64,000 nt of DNA from Natronobeatus ordinarius (GTDB lineage Archaea > Halobacteriota > Halobacteria > Halobacteriales > Natrialbaceae), in assembly GCF_024362485.1 (NCBI RefSeq), contig NZ_CP101456.1, positions 744,001 to 808,000 of the forward strand, read 5' to 3'. The position numbers were made by a program, and so were the translations under genes. The notes beneath the pieces are model-generated. The model did not search any database. It saw only the letters and a list, made by a program, of their open reading frames with translations, and was not told where the DNA came from. Of this stretch, positions 25,282 through 34,287 are shown one piece after another (within the stretch, counting starts at the first letter, position 1; every line of letters starts with the position of its first letter).

Positions 25282-26580
25282 ATGAGCACGCTGTCGGTGA
25301 CCGGCGGGCGGGTCCTCCGACCCGACCTGACCGTCGAACGCGCGGACGTACTGATCGACAGGGAAACAGGAGCGATTCTCGAGATCGGCTCCGACCTCGA
25401 GGGCGACGGGGAGGAGACACTCGACGCCTCGAACGGGCTCGTCACGCCCGGATTCGTCAACGGGCACTGTCACGTCCCGATGACGCTCTTTCGGGGTCGG
25501 GCGGACGACAAACCACTCGAGCCGTGGCTTCGCGAGGACATCTGGCCCGTCGAGGCGGCACTGACGGCCGAAGACGTCCGCGCGGGAGCCGAACTCGGCA
25601 TCCTCGAGATGATCAAAGGTGGGGTAACGGCGTTCGCGGACATGTACTTCTACATGGACGAGGTCGCCGCGGCGGTCGAGGAGGCGGGCGTGCGCGCCCG
25701 AATCGGCCACGGGGTCATCTCCGTCGGGAAGGACACCGAGGCCGCCCGGGAGGACGCCCAGACGGGGATCGACGTCGCCGAACGACTCGACGGGGTCGCC
25801 GACGGCCGCGTGCAGACGGCGTTCATGCCCCACGCGCTGACCACCGTCACGGCCGAGATCCTCGAGGAGTTCGTCCCGAAAGCCCGCGAACTCGGCGTTC
25901 CGGTCCACTTCCACGCCAACGAGACGGTGAACGAGGTGACCCCCATCGTCGAGGAACACGGCGTGCGACCGCTCGCCTACGCCGCCGAACGCGGCCTGCT
26001 CGAGCCGGAGGACTTCATCGCCCACGGGGTACACGTCGACGAGACCGAGATCGAACTCCTGGCGGAGACGGGTGCGGGCGTGATCCACTGCCCTGCCTCG
26101 AACATGAAACTCGCCAGTGGGATGGCCCCCGTCCAGCACATGCTCGAGGCCGGCGTCACCGTCGGCATCGGCACCGACGGCGCGGCCTCGAACAACGACC
26201 TCTCGATGCTCGACGAGGGCCGGGACGCCGCCATGATCGGCAAACTCGCTGCCGACGACGCGAGCGCGGTGCCGGCTCCGGCCGTCGTCGAAATGCTGAC
26301 CCGGGGCAGTGCGGCGGCGATCGGCCTCGAGGCGGGCCGACTCGAGGAAGGCGCGCCCGCCGACCTCGCGGTAATCGACCTCGAGAAGCCCCATCTGACG
26401 CCCGCCCACGACCTCGTGAGCCACCTCGCCTACGCCGCGGCGGCGTCGGACGTGCGACACACCGTCTGTGACGGCCGGGTGCTCATGCGCGACCGCGAGG
26501 TGCTGACGCTCGAGGAGTCGACAGTTCGTGAGCGTGCGATCGAGCGAGCTGAGTCGCTGATTGCTCGTGCTGACGTGTAG
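25282..26580 (+). CDS. Amidohydrolase: S-adenosylhomocysteine/5'-deoxyadenosine/MTA deaminase family
   Basis: 432 residues from ATG 25282 (MSTLSVTGGRVLRPDLTVER). Metal ligands are in place: GHCHVPMTLFRG, VHFHANET, IAHGVHVDETE and GTDGAASNNDLSML, with substrate loop CPASNMKLASG. The family deaminates SAH, 5'-deoxyadenosine or methylthioadenosine to the inosyl form. Adenosylhomocysteinase is encoded 2.4 kb downstream on the same strand, supporting a place in SAH or radical-SAM by-product recycling. Which nucleoside is preferred cannot be read from sequence. Confidence 0.9.
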   Translation: MSTLSVTGGRVLRPDLTVERADVLIDRETGAILEIGSDLEGDGEETLDASNGLVTPGFVNGHCHVPMTLFRGRADDKPLEPWLREDIWPVEAALTAEDVRAGAELGILEMIKGGVTAFADMYFYMDEVAAAVEEAGVRARIGHGVISVGKDTEAAREDAQTGIDVAERLDGVADGRVQTAFMPHALTTVTAEILEEFVPKARELGVPVHFHANETVNEVTPIVEEHGVRPLAYAAERGLLEPEDFIAHGVHVDETEIELLAETGAGVIHCPASNMKLASGMAPVQHMLEAGVTVGIGTDGAASNNDLSMLDEGRDAAMIGKLAADDASAVPAPAVVEMLTRGSAAAIGLEAGRLEEGAPADLAVIDLEKPHLTPAHDLVSHLAYAAAASDVRHTVCDGRVLMRDREVLTLEESTVRERAIERAESLIARADV

Positions 26581-26677
26581 TTGACAGCTGTGGAGTTGAA
26601 CGCTCTACGAGCTCGATAAACGCTTAAAACAGTTCTCGAACGGTCGCTCATGGCCCGGTCCGAGACGAACTACCATC

Positions 26678-26689
26678 GGTATTTATTCG
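26678..26689 (+). promoter_or_regulatory. TATA box of the repeat glycoprotein gene
   Basis: ggtatttattcg is centred about 29 bases before the ATG at 26714, so transcription should start at or just before the start codon, giving a leaderless mRNA. Confidence 0.55.
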
Positions 26690-26713
26690 AGTATTCGTGA
26701 ATGTCTGCCTGTG

Positions 26714-28798
26714 ATGAGTGTATCAAGACTACTCGCGACGGTCCTCGCCGTCGTCATGATAACCGCCGTCTTCACCCCGCTGGGGACGGTGGCCGCTGAC
26801 GACGCCTCAGGCGAGGAGCTGTCGATCGATGTCTCACAAAACGGTGACGTACTCGTCGCCGTGACTGCGAACGAGAGTACAGCCGAGAACGCGACGCTCG
26901 AGGTAACGACTGTCGAGGAGAACGCCACCTACGACGGCGTCGGGAACTACACGACCGACGAGAACGGCACGGTCTCCCTCCCGGTTCCGAACGAGACCGT
27001 CGTCGTCGCACTCGAGGCAAACTACGAGAACGCGTCCGTGACGGACGAAGTGATCCTCGAGGCGCCGCTCGAGCTGGCGATCGACGTCGAGCAGGACGAC
27101 GCCCCGCTCGTGACGGTGACCGACAACGCCACTGAGGCCCCGATCACGAACGCGACGCTCGAGGTAACGACTGTCGAGGAGAACGCCACCTACGACGGCG
27201 TCGGGAACTACACGACCGACGAGAACGGAACGGCTGCGCTCCCGGTACCGAGCGAGCCCGTCGACGTCGTCCTCGAGGCGAACTACGAGGGCGCGTCGAC
27301 CGCGGCTGAAGCCCACCTCGAGGCGCCGCTCGAGCTGGCGATCGACGTCGAGCAGGACGACGCCCCGCTCGTGACGGTGACCGACAACGCCACTGAGGCC
27401 CCGATCACGAACGCGACGCTCGAGGTAACGACTGTCGAGGAGAACGCCACCTACGACGGCGTCGGGAACTACACGACCGACGAGAACGGAACGGCTGCGC
27501 TCCCGGTACCGAGCGAGCCCGTCGACGTCGTCCTCGAGGCGAACTACGAGGGCGCGTCGACCGCGGCTGAAGCCCACCTCGAAGTGCCACTCGAGCTGAC
27601 GATCGACGTCGAGCAGGACGACGCCCCGCTCGTGACGGTGAGCAACAATGTAACTGAGCGTCAGATCGCGAACGCGACACTCGAGGTAACGACTGTCGAG
27701 GAGAACGCCACCTACGACGGCGTCGGGAACTACACGACCGACGAGAACGGAACGGTCTCCCTCGCCGTTCCGAACGAAACCGTCGACGTCGAACTCGAGG
27801 CGAGTTACGAGAACGAGACCGAAATGGCCCAGGTGACCCTCGAGGCACCCTTCGAACTCGCGATCGACGTCGAGCAGGACGACGACGTCTCCGTCGTGGT
27901 TTTCAACGACGGGACCGGTGACGGGATCGAGAACGCCACGCTCGAGGTAGCGACCGTCGAGGAGAACGCCACCTACGACGGCGTCGGAAACTACACGACG
28001 GACGCGAACGGCACGGTCTCCCTCCCGGTTCCGAACGAGACCGTCGTCGTCGCACTCGAGGCGAGCTACGAGAACGAGTCCGTGACGACCGAGGTAACGC
28101 TTCAGGACGCCGACGGTGAGGAAGACGAATCGGTTCCGTTTGGGCACCTCGTTTCACAGTTCGTCGAGGAGAACCGTGACGACACCGATGGACCGCTCGG
28201 ACAGGCAGTCTCCAACTTCGTCAGGGAGAACAATCCCGGCAACGCGGCCGGACCACCGGCTCACGCTGGCCCGCCGGAACACGCCGGACCGGGTGGTGAC
28301 GACGCTGGCGAGGACGACGCTGACGAGGAGGAGTCTGAGGCCAGCGCTGACGAGGACGACGAAACGGACGATGCCGATGACGAGCGCGGCCCGCCGAGCC
28401 ACGCTGGTCCACCGGCTCACGCTGGATCTGGTGACGACGACGGCGACGATGCCGACGACGGTGACGAGCGCGGTCCGCCAAGTCACGCTGGCCCGCCGGA
28501 TCACGCCGGGCCGGGTGACGACGACGCTGACGAGGACGACGCGGACGAGGAGGAGTCTGAAGCCAGCGCTGACGAGGACGACGAAACGGACGATGCTGAT
28601 GACGAACGTGGTCCGCCGGGTCACGCCGGACCGGGCGGCGACGACGATGACGACGAACGTGGTCCGCCGGGTCACGCCGGATCAGGCGGCGACGACGATG
28701 ACGACGAACGTGGTCCGCCGGGTCACGCCGGATCAGGCGGCGACGACGATGACGACGAACGTGGTCCGCCGGGTCACGCCGGACCAGGCGGCAGATAA
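26714..28798 (+). CDS. Secreted N-glycosylated repeat protein with GPPxHAG acidic tail
   Basis: 694 residues from ATG 26714. A Sec-type signal (SRLLATVLAVVMITAVFTPL) precedes five tandem 87-residue Ig-like repeats. Each contains TLEVTTVEENATYDGVGNYT and DENGT and so carries several N-glycosylation sequons. From about residue 480 the protein changes to VSQFVEEN/VSNFVREN segments and then a disordered tail of Asp/Glu runs and repeated RGPPxHAG motifs, regular His included. No C-terminal anchor is visible. Repeats 2 and 3 are identical at DNA level. A cell-surface or released adhesion/matrix role is plausible but inferred only from architecture. Confidence 0.85.
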   Translation: MSVSRLLATVLAVVMITAVFTPLGTVAADDASGEELSIDVSQNGDVLVAVTANESTAENATLEVTTVEENATYDGVGNYTTDENGTVSLPVPNETVVVALEANYENASVTDEVILEAPLELAIDVEQDDAPLVTVTDNATEAPITNATLEVTTVEENATYDGVGNYTTDENGTAALPVPSEPVDVVLEANYEGASTAAEAHLEAPLELAIDVEQDDAPLVTVTDNATEAPITNATLEVTTVEENATYDGVGNYTTDENGTAALPVPSEPVDVVLEANYEGASTAAEAHLEVPLELTIDVEQDDAPLVTVSNNVTERQIANATLEVTTVEENATYDGVGNYTTDENGTVSLAVPNETVDVELEASYENETEMAQVTLEAPFELAIDVEQDDDVSVVVFNDGTGDGIENATLEVATVEENATYDGVGNYTTDANGTVSLPVPNETVVVALEASYENESVTTEVTLQDADGEEDESVPFGHLVSQFVEENRDDTDGPLGQAVSNFVRENNPGNAAGPPAHAGPPEHAGPGGDDAGEDDADEEESEASADEDDETDDADDERGPPSHAGPPAHAGSGDDDGDDADDGDERGPPSHAGPPDHAGPGDDDADEDDADEEESEASADEDDETDDADDERGPPGHAGPGGDDDDDERGPPGHAGSGGDDDDDERGPPGHAGSGGDDDDDERGPPGHAGPGGR
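26897..28113 (+). repeat. Five 261-bp tandem coding repeats; copies 2 and 3 identical
   Basis: The string ctcgaggta occurs at 26897, 27158, 27419, 27680 and 27941, exactly 261 bases apart each time (87 codons). Bases 27055-27321 and 27316-27582 are identical by eye, including third codon positions, while copies 1, 4 and 5 differ at many sites. This marks a very recent duplication or conversion of one unit inside an older repeat array. Confidence 0.95.
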
Positions 28799-28948
28799 CC
28801 GAACGAACAGTCACCGGAAACGATCGCTCACCGGACGTCAGTTCGGGACGTGAACCGCTCGAGGGACATTTTTTCCTCCGTTTCTCGGCTCCCTCTCCGA
28901 CTGGCTCGCTCCGGTAGCGTTTTGGCCACGGTTGTACTCTGTCGAGCC

Positions 28949-30232
28949 ATGACGGAGTATCCGCCGATCAGCGAGCAGCTAGACGACGTCGACGCCGCTC
29001 GAGTCGAGGGACGGCGCAAGATGGACTGGGCCGCCCAGCACATGCCCATCATGGCGGCCGTCCGCGAGGAGTTCGAGGCCGACCAGCCCCTGGCCGGTGA
29101 GCGAATCGCCATGGCGATGCACGTCGAGGCCAAGACCGCCATCCTGGTCGAAACGCTCGCCGACGGCGGCGCGGAGGTCGCGGTGACGGGCTGTAACCCG
29201 CTGTCGACTCACGACGACGTCTCCGCCGCCCTGGACGCCCACGACTCGATCACGAGCTACGCCAAACGCGGCGTCAACGACGAGGAGTACTACGAGGCGA
29301 TCCACGCCGTGATCGCCCACGAGCCGACGATCACCGTCGACGACGGGATGGACCTCGTCGCGATGGTCCACGAGGAGTACCCCGAACTCATCGACGGCAT
29401 CGTCGGCGGGGCGGAAGAAACCACCACGGGCGTCCACCGGCTACGCGCGATGGACGCAGACGGGGCGCTTGACTATCCCGTCTTCGCGGTGAACGACACG
29501 CCGATGAAGCGGCTGTTCGACAACGTCCACGGCACCGGCGAGTCCTCGCTCGCCTCCATCGCTATGACGACGAACCTCTCCTGGGCCGGCAAGAACGTCG
29601 TCGTCGCCGGCTTCGGCTACTGCGGCAAAGGTGTCGCCCGTAAGGCCGCCGGCCAGAACGCGAACGTGATCGTCACCGAAGTCGAGCCCCGGCGGGCGCT
29701 CGAGGCGCACATGGAAGGCTACGACGTGATGCCGATGGCCGAGGCGGCCGAGGTGGGTGACGTCTTCCTCACGACGACGGGCAACCGCGACGTCGTCGTC
29801 CGTGAGCACTTCGAGAAGATGAAAGACGGCGTCTTGCTCGCCAACGCCGGCCACTTCGACATCGAGATCGACCTCGACGCCCTTTCTGACCTCGCCGTCG
29901 AGACCTACGAGGCGCGTGACGGCGTCGACGCCTACGTGCTCGAGGACGGCCGCCGACTGAACGTCGTCGCCGAGGGACGACTCGTCAACCTCGCCGCGCC
30001 GGTCTCGCTCGGCCACCCCGTCGAGGTGATGGACCAGAGCTTCGGTATCCAGGCCGTCTGCGTCCGCGAGCTGCTCGAGAACGCAGACGCGTACGGCCCG
30101 GGCGTCCACGACGTCCCCGACGACCTCGATCGGGAGATCGCCGAAATCAAACTCGCAGCCGAGGGCGTCGAGTTCGACGCGCTGACCGACGTCCAGCGCG
30201 AGTACATGGGCTCCTGGGACCACGGGACGTAA
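28949..30232 (+). CDS. ahcY: Adenosylhomocysteinase
   Basis: 427 residues from ATG 28949 (MTEYPPISEQLDDVDAARVE). NAD-binding motif VVVAGFGYCGKGVARKAAGQ, substrate residues in EETTTGVHRL and VFAVNDTPMKRLFDN, and the C-terminal SLGHPVEVMDQSF are present. It hydrolyses SAH to adenosine and homocysteine, relieving inhibition of methyltransferases. The length fits the archaeal form, which lacks the bacterial insertion. The upstream deaminase family member suggests linked SAH handling. Confidence 0.96.
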   Translation: MTEYPPISEQLDDVDAARVEGRRKMDWAAQHMPIMAAVREEFEADQPLAGERIAMAMHVEAKTAILVETLADGGAEVAVTGCNPLSTHDDVSAALDAHDSITSYAKRGVNDEEYYEAIHAVIAHEPTITVDDGMDLVAMVHEEYPELIDGIVGGAEETTTGVHRLRAMDADGALDYPVFAVNDTPMKRLFDNVHGTGESSLASIAMTTNLSWAGKNVVVAGFGYCGKGVARKAAGQNANVIVTEVEPRRALEAHMEGYDVMPMAEAAEVGDVFLTTTGNRDVVVREHFEKMKDGVLLANAGHFDIEIDLDALSDLAVETYEARDGVDAYVLEDGRRLNVVAEGRLVNLAAPVSLGHPVEVMDQSFGIQAVCVRELLENADAYGPGVHDVPDDLDREIAEIKLAAEGVEFDALTDVQREYMGSWDHGT

Positions 30233-30271
30233 ACGGCTTCAGACGGTCAGCTATTCTCGAGAGCCGCCGGC

Positions 30272-31615
30272 TCACCGGACCCGTTCGGGGTCGACCTCGA
30301 GCGTCGCCCGATCTGGCGCGGGCAGTTCGCGGAGGTCACGTCGGGCGAGCACGTAGAGCGCCAGGCAGAGCGAGCCGACGCCGAGTGCACTCATCGCAAG
30401 GCGGGGGCTGAACGCACTCGCGACGATCCCACCGAGGAGCGAGCCGAGCGGGATCATCGAGGCCGAGGCGGAACCCAGAATACTGCTCACGCGCCCGACG
30501 AGTGCTTCGGGTGGGGCAGACTGGACGACGGCGGCGAACTGGACGTTGACCAGGCCAACGGGAACGAGCGCGAGCGTGATCAGGAGGGCCGTTAGCGGGA
30601 GCCAGTCGACGGCAATGGCGGCGAACCAGAGGACGCCGGCGAGTCCGAAGCCGAGGATCATGGTCCGGCCGAACGGCCGGTCAGCGACCAGCGTTGCGCC
30701 GAGTGCCCCGAAGAAATTTCCGGCTGCGAACGCAGCCATGAGGATTCCGTAGCCGCCAGCCGCGCCGATCACACTCAACGCGGGTGGGACGCCGAGGGAA
30801 TCGGCGTACGGCGGAATCGCCGCCAGGATCATTCCGGCGGTGACGTTGACCACGGCTGCGCCCGCGATTAGCCACACGAGGAACGTTCCACGGAGGACAG
30901 CCGCTCCCTCTCGCAGCCGAGACAGGTACGACTCCGGCTCCTCGAGCGTCGACGATCCGCCGTCGGCGACGGCAGCCCCGTCAGAATCGGCGTCGTCGGT
31001 CGGCGATCGGTCGGCGCTCCCGGCATCGTCACCCGACGCACCCGCCCGCGGGATCGAGAGCGTCGCGAACACCAGTGCGGCGAGCCCGAACGTGACGGCG
31101 TCGACCGCGAACAGCGCGACTGCGCCGACCAGACCGATGAGGACGCCGCCGATCCCGTTCGCGACCATGTCGAACCCCTGGTAGGCGATCGAGAACGCGG
31201 AGTTCGCCGCGACCAGCTCCTCGTCCTCGAGGATCCGCGGCAGGGCGGCCGTCTGAGCCGGGTAGACGAGCTGGTTGAGCGCGGACAGAAGCGGCATCAC
31301 GACCAGCAGCAGCCCGACGCTGAGGACGCCGAGGGCGTGGGCGATCGGGATCAGGGAGATGATGGCCGCCTGGAGCAACTGCGTGCCGACGAGCGTCCGC
31401 CGGATCGACCAGCGGTCGACGAGCGGCCCCGCCAGAAACTGGAACGCCTGGGGCGCCATCGTGAGAAAGCCAGCCAGGCCCGTGTAGAACGGATCGTTCG
31501 TCAGGCTGTAGACGAGCCACATCGCGGCGACGAAGTAGAGACTGTCCCCGAAGTTGGTGATCACGCGGCCGGCGAACAGACGTCGAAACGTGCGATTCTC
31601 GAAGGGACCTCGCAT
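30272..31615 (-). CDS. MFS exporter (macrolide/enterobactin efflux-like)
   Basis: 447 residues, about 12 membrane helices with an acidic central loop (about 200-235). The opening FENRTFRRLFAGRVITNFGD and the helix 2-3 loop GPLVDRWSIRRTLVGTQLLQ are typical of MFS drug exporters. Substrate unknown. A minus-strand TATA-like tacacttatc at 31650-31641 lies about 28 bases before the ATG, predicting a leaderless message. Two operator-like dyads sit just upstream, next to the regulator gene that ends at 31698. Confidence 0.85.
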   Translation of the reverse strand: MRGPFENRTFRRLFAGRVITNFGDSLYFVAAMWLVYSLTNDPFYTGLAGFLTMAPQAFQFLAGPLVDRWSIRRTLVGTQLLQAAIISLIPIAHALGVLSVGLLLVVMPLLSALNQLVYPAQTAALPRILEDEELVAANSAFSIAYQGFDMVANGIGGVLIGLVGAVALFAVDAVTFGLAALVFATLSIPRAGASGDDAGSADRSPTDDADSDGAAVADGGSSTLEEPESYLSRLREGAAVLRGTFLVWLIAGAAVVNVTAGMILAAIPPYADSLGVPPALSVIGAAGGYGILMAAFAAGNFFGALGATLVADRPFGRTMILGFGLAGVLWFAAIAVDWLPLTALLITLALVPVGLVNVQFAAVVQSAPPEALVGRVSSILGSASASMIPLGSLLGGIVASAFSPRLAMSALGVGSLCLALYVLARRDLRELPAPDRATLEVDPERVR

Positions 31616-31640
31616 TACCGAACGACTCGAGCGTCGGCGC

Positions 31641-31696
31641 GATAAGTGTAATCAGAACTGTATTTCTGTAACGCCGAGGACAGAACTGTGGTTCTG
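31641..31696 (-). promoter_or_regulatory. MFS promoter with two operator-like dyads
   Basis: Two related 16-base dyads, cagaactgtatttctg (31653-31668) and cagaactgtggttctg (31681-31696; perfect arms cagaac/gttctg), start 28 bases apart. The first abuts the minus-strand TATA box at 31641-31650, well placed for control of the exporter gene. The second follows the regulator stop codon directly. No T-run follows it on the minus strand, so a terminator is less likely than an operator. Confidence 0.6.
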
Positions 31697-31697
31697 T

Positions 31698-32591
31698 TTA
31701 TTGACTATCACGTCGCTGCACGTCGACGACCTCGAGCGCGTCGTCGACCGTCAGCGTGAGCGAAGCGTCGTCGATCGTGTACGTGACCGTCGCCCTGGGC
31801 GGCTTGCCCTCGAGGAGCTGTGACTGTGGGATCTCCGTTGGTTCTCGTCGCCGCAGGATCGGGACGTCGCGGACGTCGGTGCCGTGGTCGTGGTAAAACG
31901 AAACGACCGCGGGGTGAGTCAGCAATACCGTCTTGAGGTCGAGTTGACTGCTCGAACCACACCGCTCGCAGTCGTACTTGACCGACGCGACGTTCGCGAA
32001 CTCAGCGGGGACGTCCCAGCCACCCAGGTCGTCGAGCGTGATCAGTTCCGGCTCGACGGGACCGGTACACGATGGACAGAAGCCGTTGCTGAACTGTGCG
32101 ATGAACGTTCGGACGTACCGCTCGGTGACGTCCGGGAACCGATCGACCTCGTAGCCAGCGAACGCGCCCGGCGGTACGGGGAACCGACCCGCGTAGAAAC
32201 ACTCGTCGCACTCGACGACGACGCGCTCGTGCTCGTAGTCGAAGGTCATCGGGCCATTGCAGACCGGACACGGGTCCTCGAGGTCGATCGGCTCGAGATC
32301 CGCCGTCATCGTGTAACTGCCGGAGAGCAGGGAGCCGACGACCTCCTGGCCGGCCGTCCGCAGTTCGTAGCCCTCGTCGGTCTTGCCCACGAACCGGCCG
32401 GTGAGCTTCCCGAGGTGGTAGTTGAACTGCCCGGAGTCGCGGACGCCGACGGCCTCTCGCAGTTCCGAAAAGGTCGCCTCGTGGCCGTCGGCCTCCCAGA
32501 GCGCCCGGAGGATGTCGATCCGCGTCTCGTCTGCGAGGACCGCGAAGGCGTCCTCCGGATCGAGTGCGTCGACGATCGGGGACTCGTCCAT
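31698..32591 (-). CDS. Winged-helix (ArsR-like) regulator with zinc-ribbon sensor domain
   Basis: 297 residues. The N-terminal HTH is FAVLADETRIDILRALWEAD followed by FSELREAVGVRDSGQFNYHL (to about residue 75), the usual haloarchaeal ArsR-like pattern. The C-terminal part contains three Cys pairs (CPVC...CDEC, CPSC and CERC), likely zinc sites, plus beta-rich segments. It ends immediately upstream of the exporter promoter carrying paired dyads, so local control of the exporter is the simplest reading. Ligand unknown. Confidence 0.8.
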   Translation of the reverse strand: MDESPIVDALDPEDAFAVLADETRIDILRALWEADGHEATFSELREAVGVRDSGQFNYHLGKLTGRFVGKTDEGYELRTAGQEVVGSLLSGSYTMTADLEPIDLEDPCPVCNGPMTFDYEHERVVVECDECFYAGRFPVPPGAFAGYEVDRFPDVTERYVRTFIAQFSNGFCPSCTGPVEPELITLDDLGGWDVPAEFANVASVKYDCERCGSSSQLDLKTVLLTHPAVVSFYHDHGTDVRDVPILRRREPTEIPQSQLLEGKPPRATVTYTIDDASLTLTVDDALEVVDVQRRDSQ

Positions 32592-32808
32592 ACTGGTGGC
32601 TCACGTGACACGACTATAGTACTGGTGGGTTCTCGTCGATCGAACTGTATCGGGGACGTTCTCGGCTCCGTCCCCGGTCTCGAGCGGTTTGTTCCGGATC
32701 TCGAGCGGTTCGCCGTGGTGATCGTCCAGAGGAGTGAATCAACTGCTGTCTTTCACGGAGGCGAGGAACAAGGGAACGCACAAAGGGTTCCCGCCCATAT
32801 CGACCTCC

Positions 32809-33618
32809 ATGGTCACTTCCAGCCATCGTGACAACCCGATTCGCTCGGTCGTGGTCGGGGTCGCGATCGCGATCTTCGCGTTCGTCGTCGCCAACGTCCT
32901 CGTCACGCCGCTCGCGCTGGTCGACCCGGGCTTTCTCGATCCGGAGACGTCGATGGAACGGTCGACGACGATCGCGATGATGGTGCTCAACTTCGCCGGC
33001 TTCGCCGTCGCCGGGGCGATCTACCTCGCGTACACCGGCCGAGGGTGGTCGTACGTCGATCTTCGGATGCCCACGAAACGTGACTGGCTCTGGATGATCG
33101 CGACGACCGTCGGGAGCATCCTCTTCATCATCGTCTTCGGGATCGCCGTCCAGCTCCTCGAGCTCCCCGCGGCGCCGAACGACATCGTCAACATCATCGG
33201 CGACGACCAGATCCTCCTCCTCTGGATGTTCGCCATCGTCGTCTTCGCCAACGCGCCGGCCGAGGAGTTCCTCTTTCGGAACGTCATCCAGAAACGACTC
33301 TATCAGTCGTTCACCAAGAACGGCGCCGTCGTCGTCGCCAGCGTCATCTTCGCTGCGGTTCACTTCCCCGTCTTCCTCGTCAGCGGCGGCCCGCTGCTCG
33401 CCACGATGGTCTCACTCACCGCCGTCTTCGTCGGCTCGCTCATCTTCGGCTACGCGTACGCCAAAACCGACAACCTCCTCGTTCCGACGGTCGCCCACGC
33501 CGGTTTCAACCTCTTCCAGTTCGGTATCCTCTACCTCCAGCTCGAGTATGGCGACCCCGAACAGCTCGAGGAACTGCAGGGATTCGCCCTCGAAGCCCTC
33601 GCGCTCGTCCCGTTCTGA
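32809..33618 (+). CDS. CPBP-family intramembrane metalloprotease
   Basis: 269 residues from ATG 32809. About eight hydrophobic segments. Catalytic signatures of the Abi/CPBP (Rce1-like) family are intact: APAEEFLFRNVIQKRLYQSF (EExxxR), AAVHFPVF and VAHAGFNLFQF (HxxxN). Members cleave prenylated or other membrane proteins in eukaryotes and process or protect against peptides in bacteria; archaeal targets are unknown. No bacteriocin-like gene is adjacent. Confidence 0.88.
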   Translation: MVTSSHRDNPIRSVVVGVAIAIFAFVVANVLVTPLALVDPGFLDPETSMERSTTIAMMVLNFAGFAVAGAIYLAYTGRGWSYVDLRMPTKRDWLWMIATTVGSILFIIVFGIAVQLLELPAAPNDIVNIIGDDQILLLWMFAIVVFANAPAEEFLFRNVIQKRLYQSFTKNGAVVVASVIFAAVHFPVFLVSGGPLLATMVSLTAVFVGSLIFGYAYAKTDNLLVPTVAHAGFNLFQFGILYLQLEYGDPEQLEELQGFALEALALVPF

Positions 33619-33724
33619 CGATCGTCGACGAGGACGATCGGACGGGACGCCGGTCGCTCGTCGGCCCGAATCGCGCCGCCTTCGGTCCACCTCGTTTATT
33701 AGTCACCGCCGGTGAGATACGGCC

Positions 33725-34246
33725 ATGTCCCAGGCGAAGGGCGACCGTCGTGAGCGCGAACTCGTCAACTTACTCGACGAGGCGGGCTTTGCGGTGATGC
33801 GTGCGCCCGCGAGCGGCTCCGCGACCGAACGCGAACTCCCCGACGTGCTGGCCGGAAACGGCGAGGACTTCTACGCGATCGAGGCGAAATCGAGCGCCGG
33901 CAACCCCATCTACCTCTCCGGCGAGGAGGTCGAAGCGCTGGTCTACTTTAGCCGCAACTTCGGCGCGAAACCCCGCATCGGCGTCCGCTTCGACCGCGAG
34001 GACTGGTACTTCTTCCACCCCGGCGACCTCCACCGGACCGACGGCGGGAACTACCGCGTGAAAAAGGAGACCGCCATCGCCGAGGGGACCGACTTCCCCG
34101 AGTTCGTCGGCGACTCAAAGAAGGTCACGCTCGACCAGCTCGGCGAGGAGCGACCCGACCACGATCCGGACGTGCTGCGCGTGCTCACCGCCGTTTCCCA
34201 GGGCGAGCTGTCGGTCGAGGAAGCCGCGGCGATGCTCGAGTCATAA
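33725..34246 (+). CDS. hjc: Holliday junction resolvase Hjc
   Basis: 173 residues. Nuclease residues match Hjc: the Glu in [17 protein letters not shown], Asp40 in LPDVLAGN, and Glu53-x-Lys55 in YAIEAKSS. The archaeal resolvase cuts four-way junctions in recombination and fork repair. About 45 residues beyond the nuclease fold form a halophile-type C-terminal extension ending in a possible UBA-like helix ([11 protein letters not shown]). Confidence 0.93.
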   Translation: MSQAKGDRRERELVNLLDEAGFAVMRAPASGSATERELPDVLAGNGEDFYAIEAKSSAGNPIYLSGEEVEALVYFSRNFGAKPRIGVRFDREDWYFFHPGDLHRTDGGNYRVKKETAIAEGTDFPEFVGDSKKVTLDQLGEERPDHDPDVLRVLTAVSQGELSVEEAAAMLES

Positions 34247-34287
34247 AGAGCGCAGCCCTTAACCCGCACGCGATCCAATTCCCGTCG

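Noticed and set aside
26897-28113. Regular 261-bp repeats as noncoding satellite or CRISPR
   Set aside because: The period is exactly 87 codons and the frame is maintained, so these are protein repeats.
31681-31696. The cagaac/gttctg dyad as terminator of the regulator gene
   Set aside because: On the minus strand it is not followed by a T-run, and a related dyad lies beside the exporter TATA box, so an operator reading is better, though not proven.
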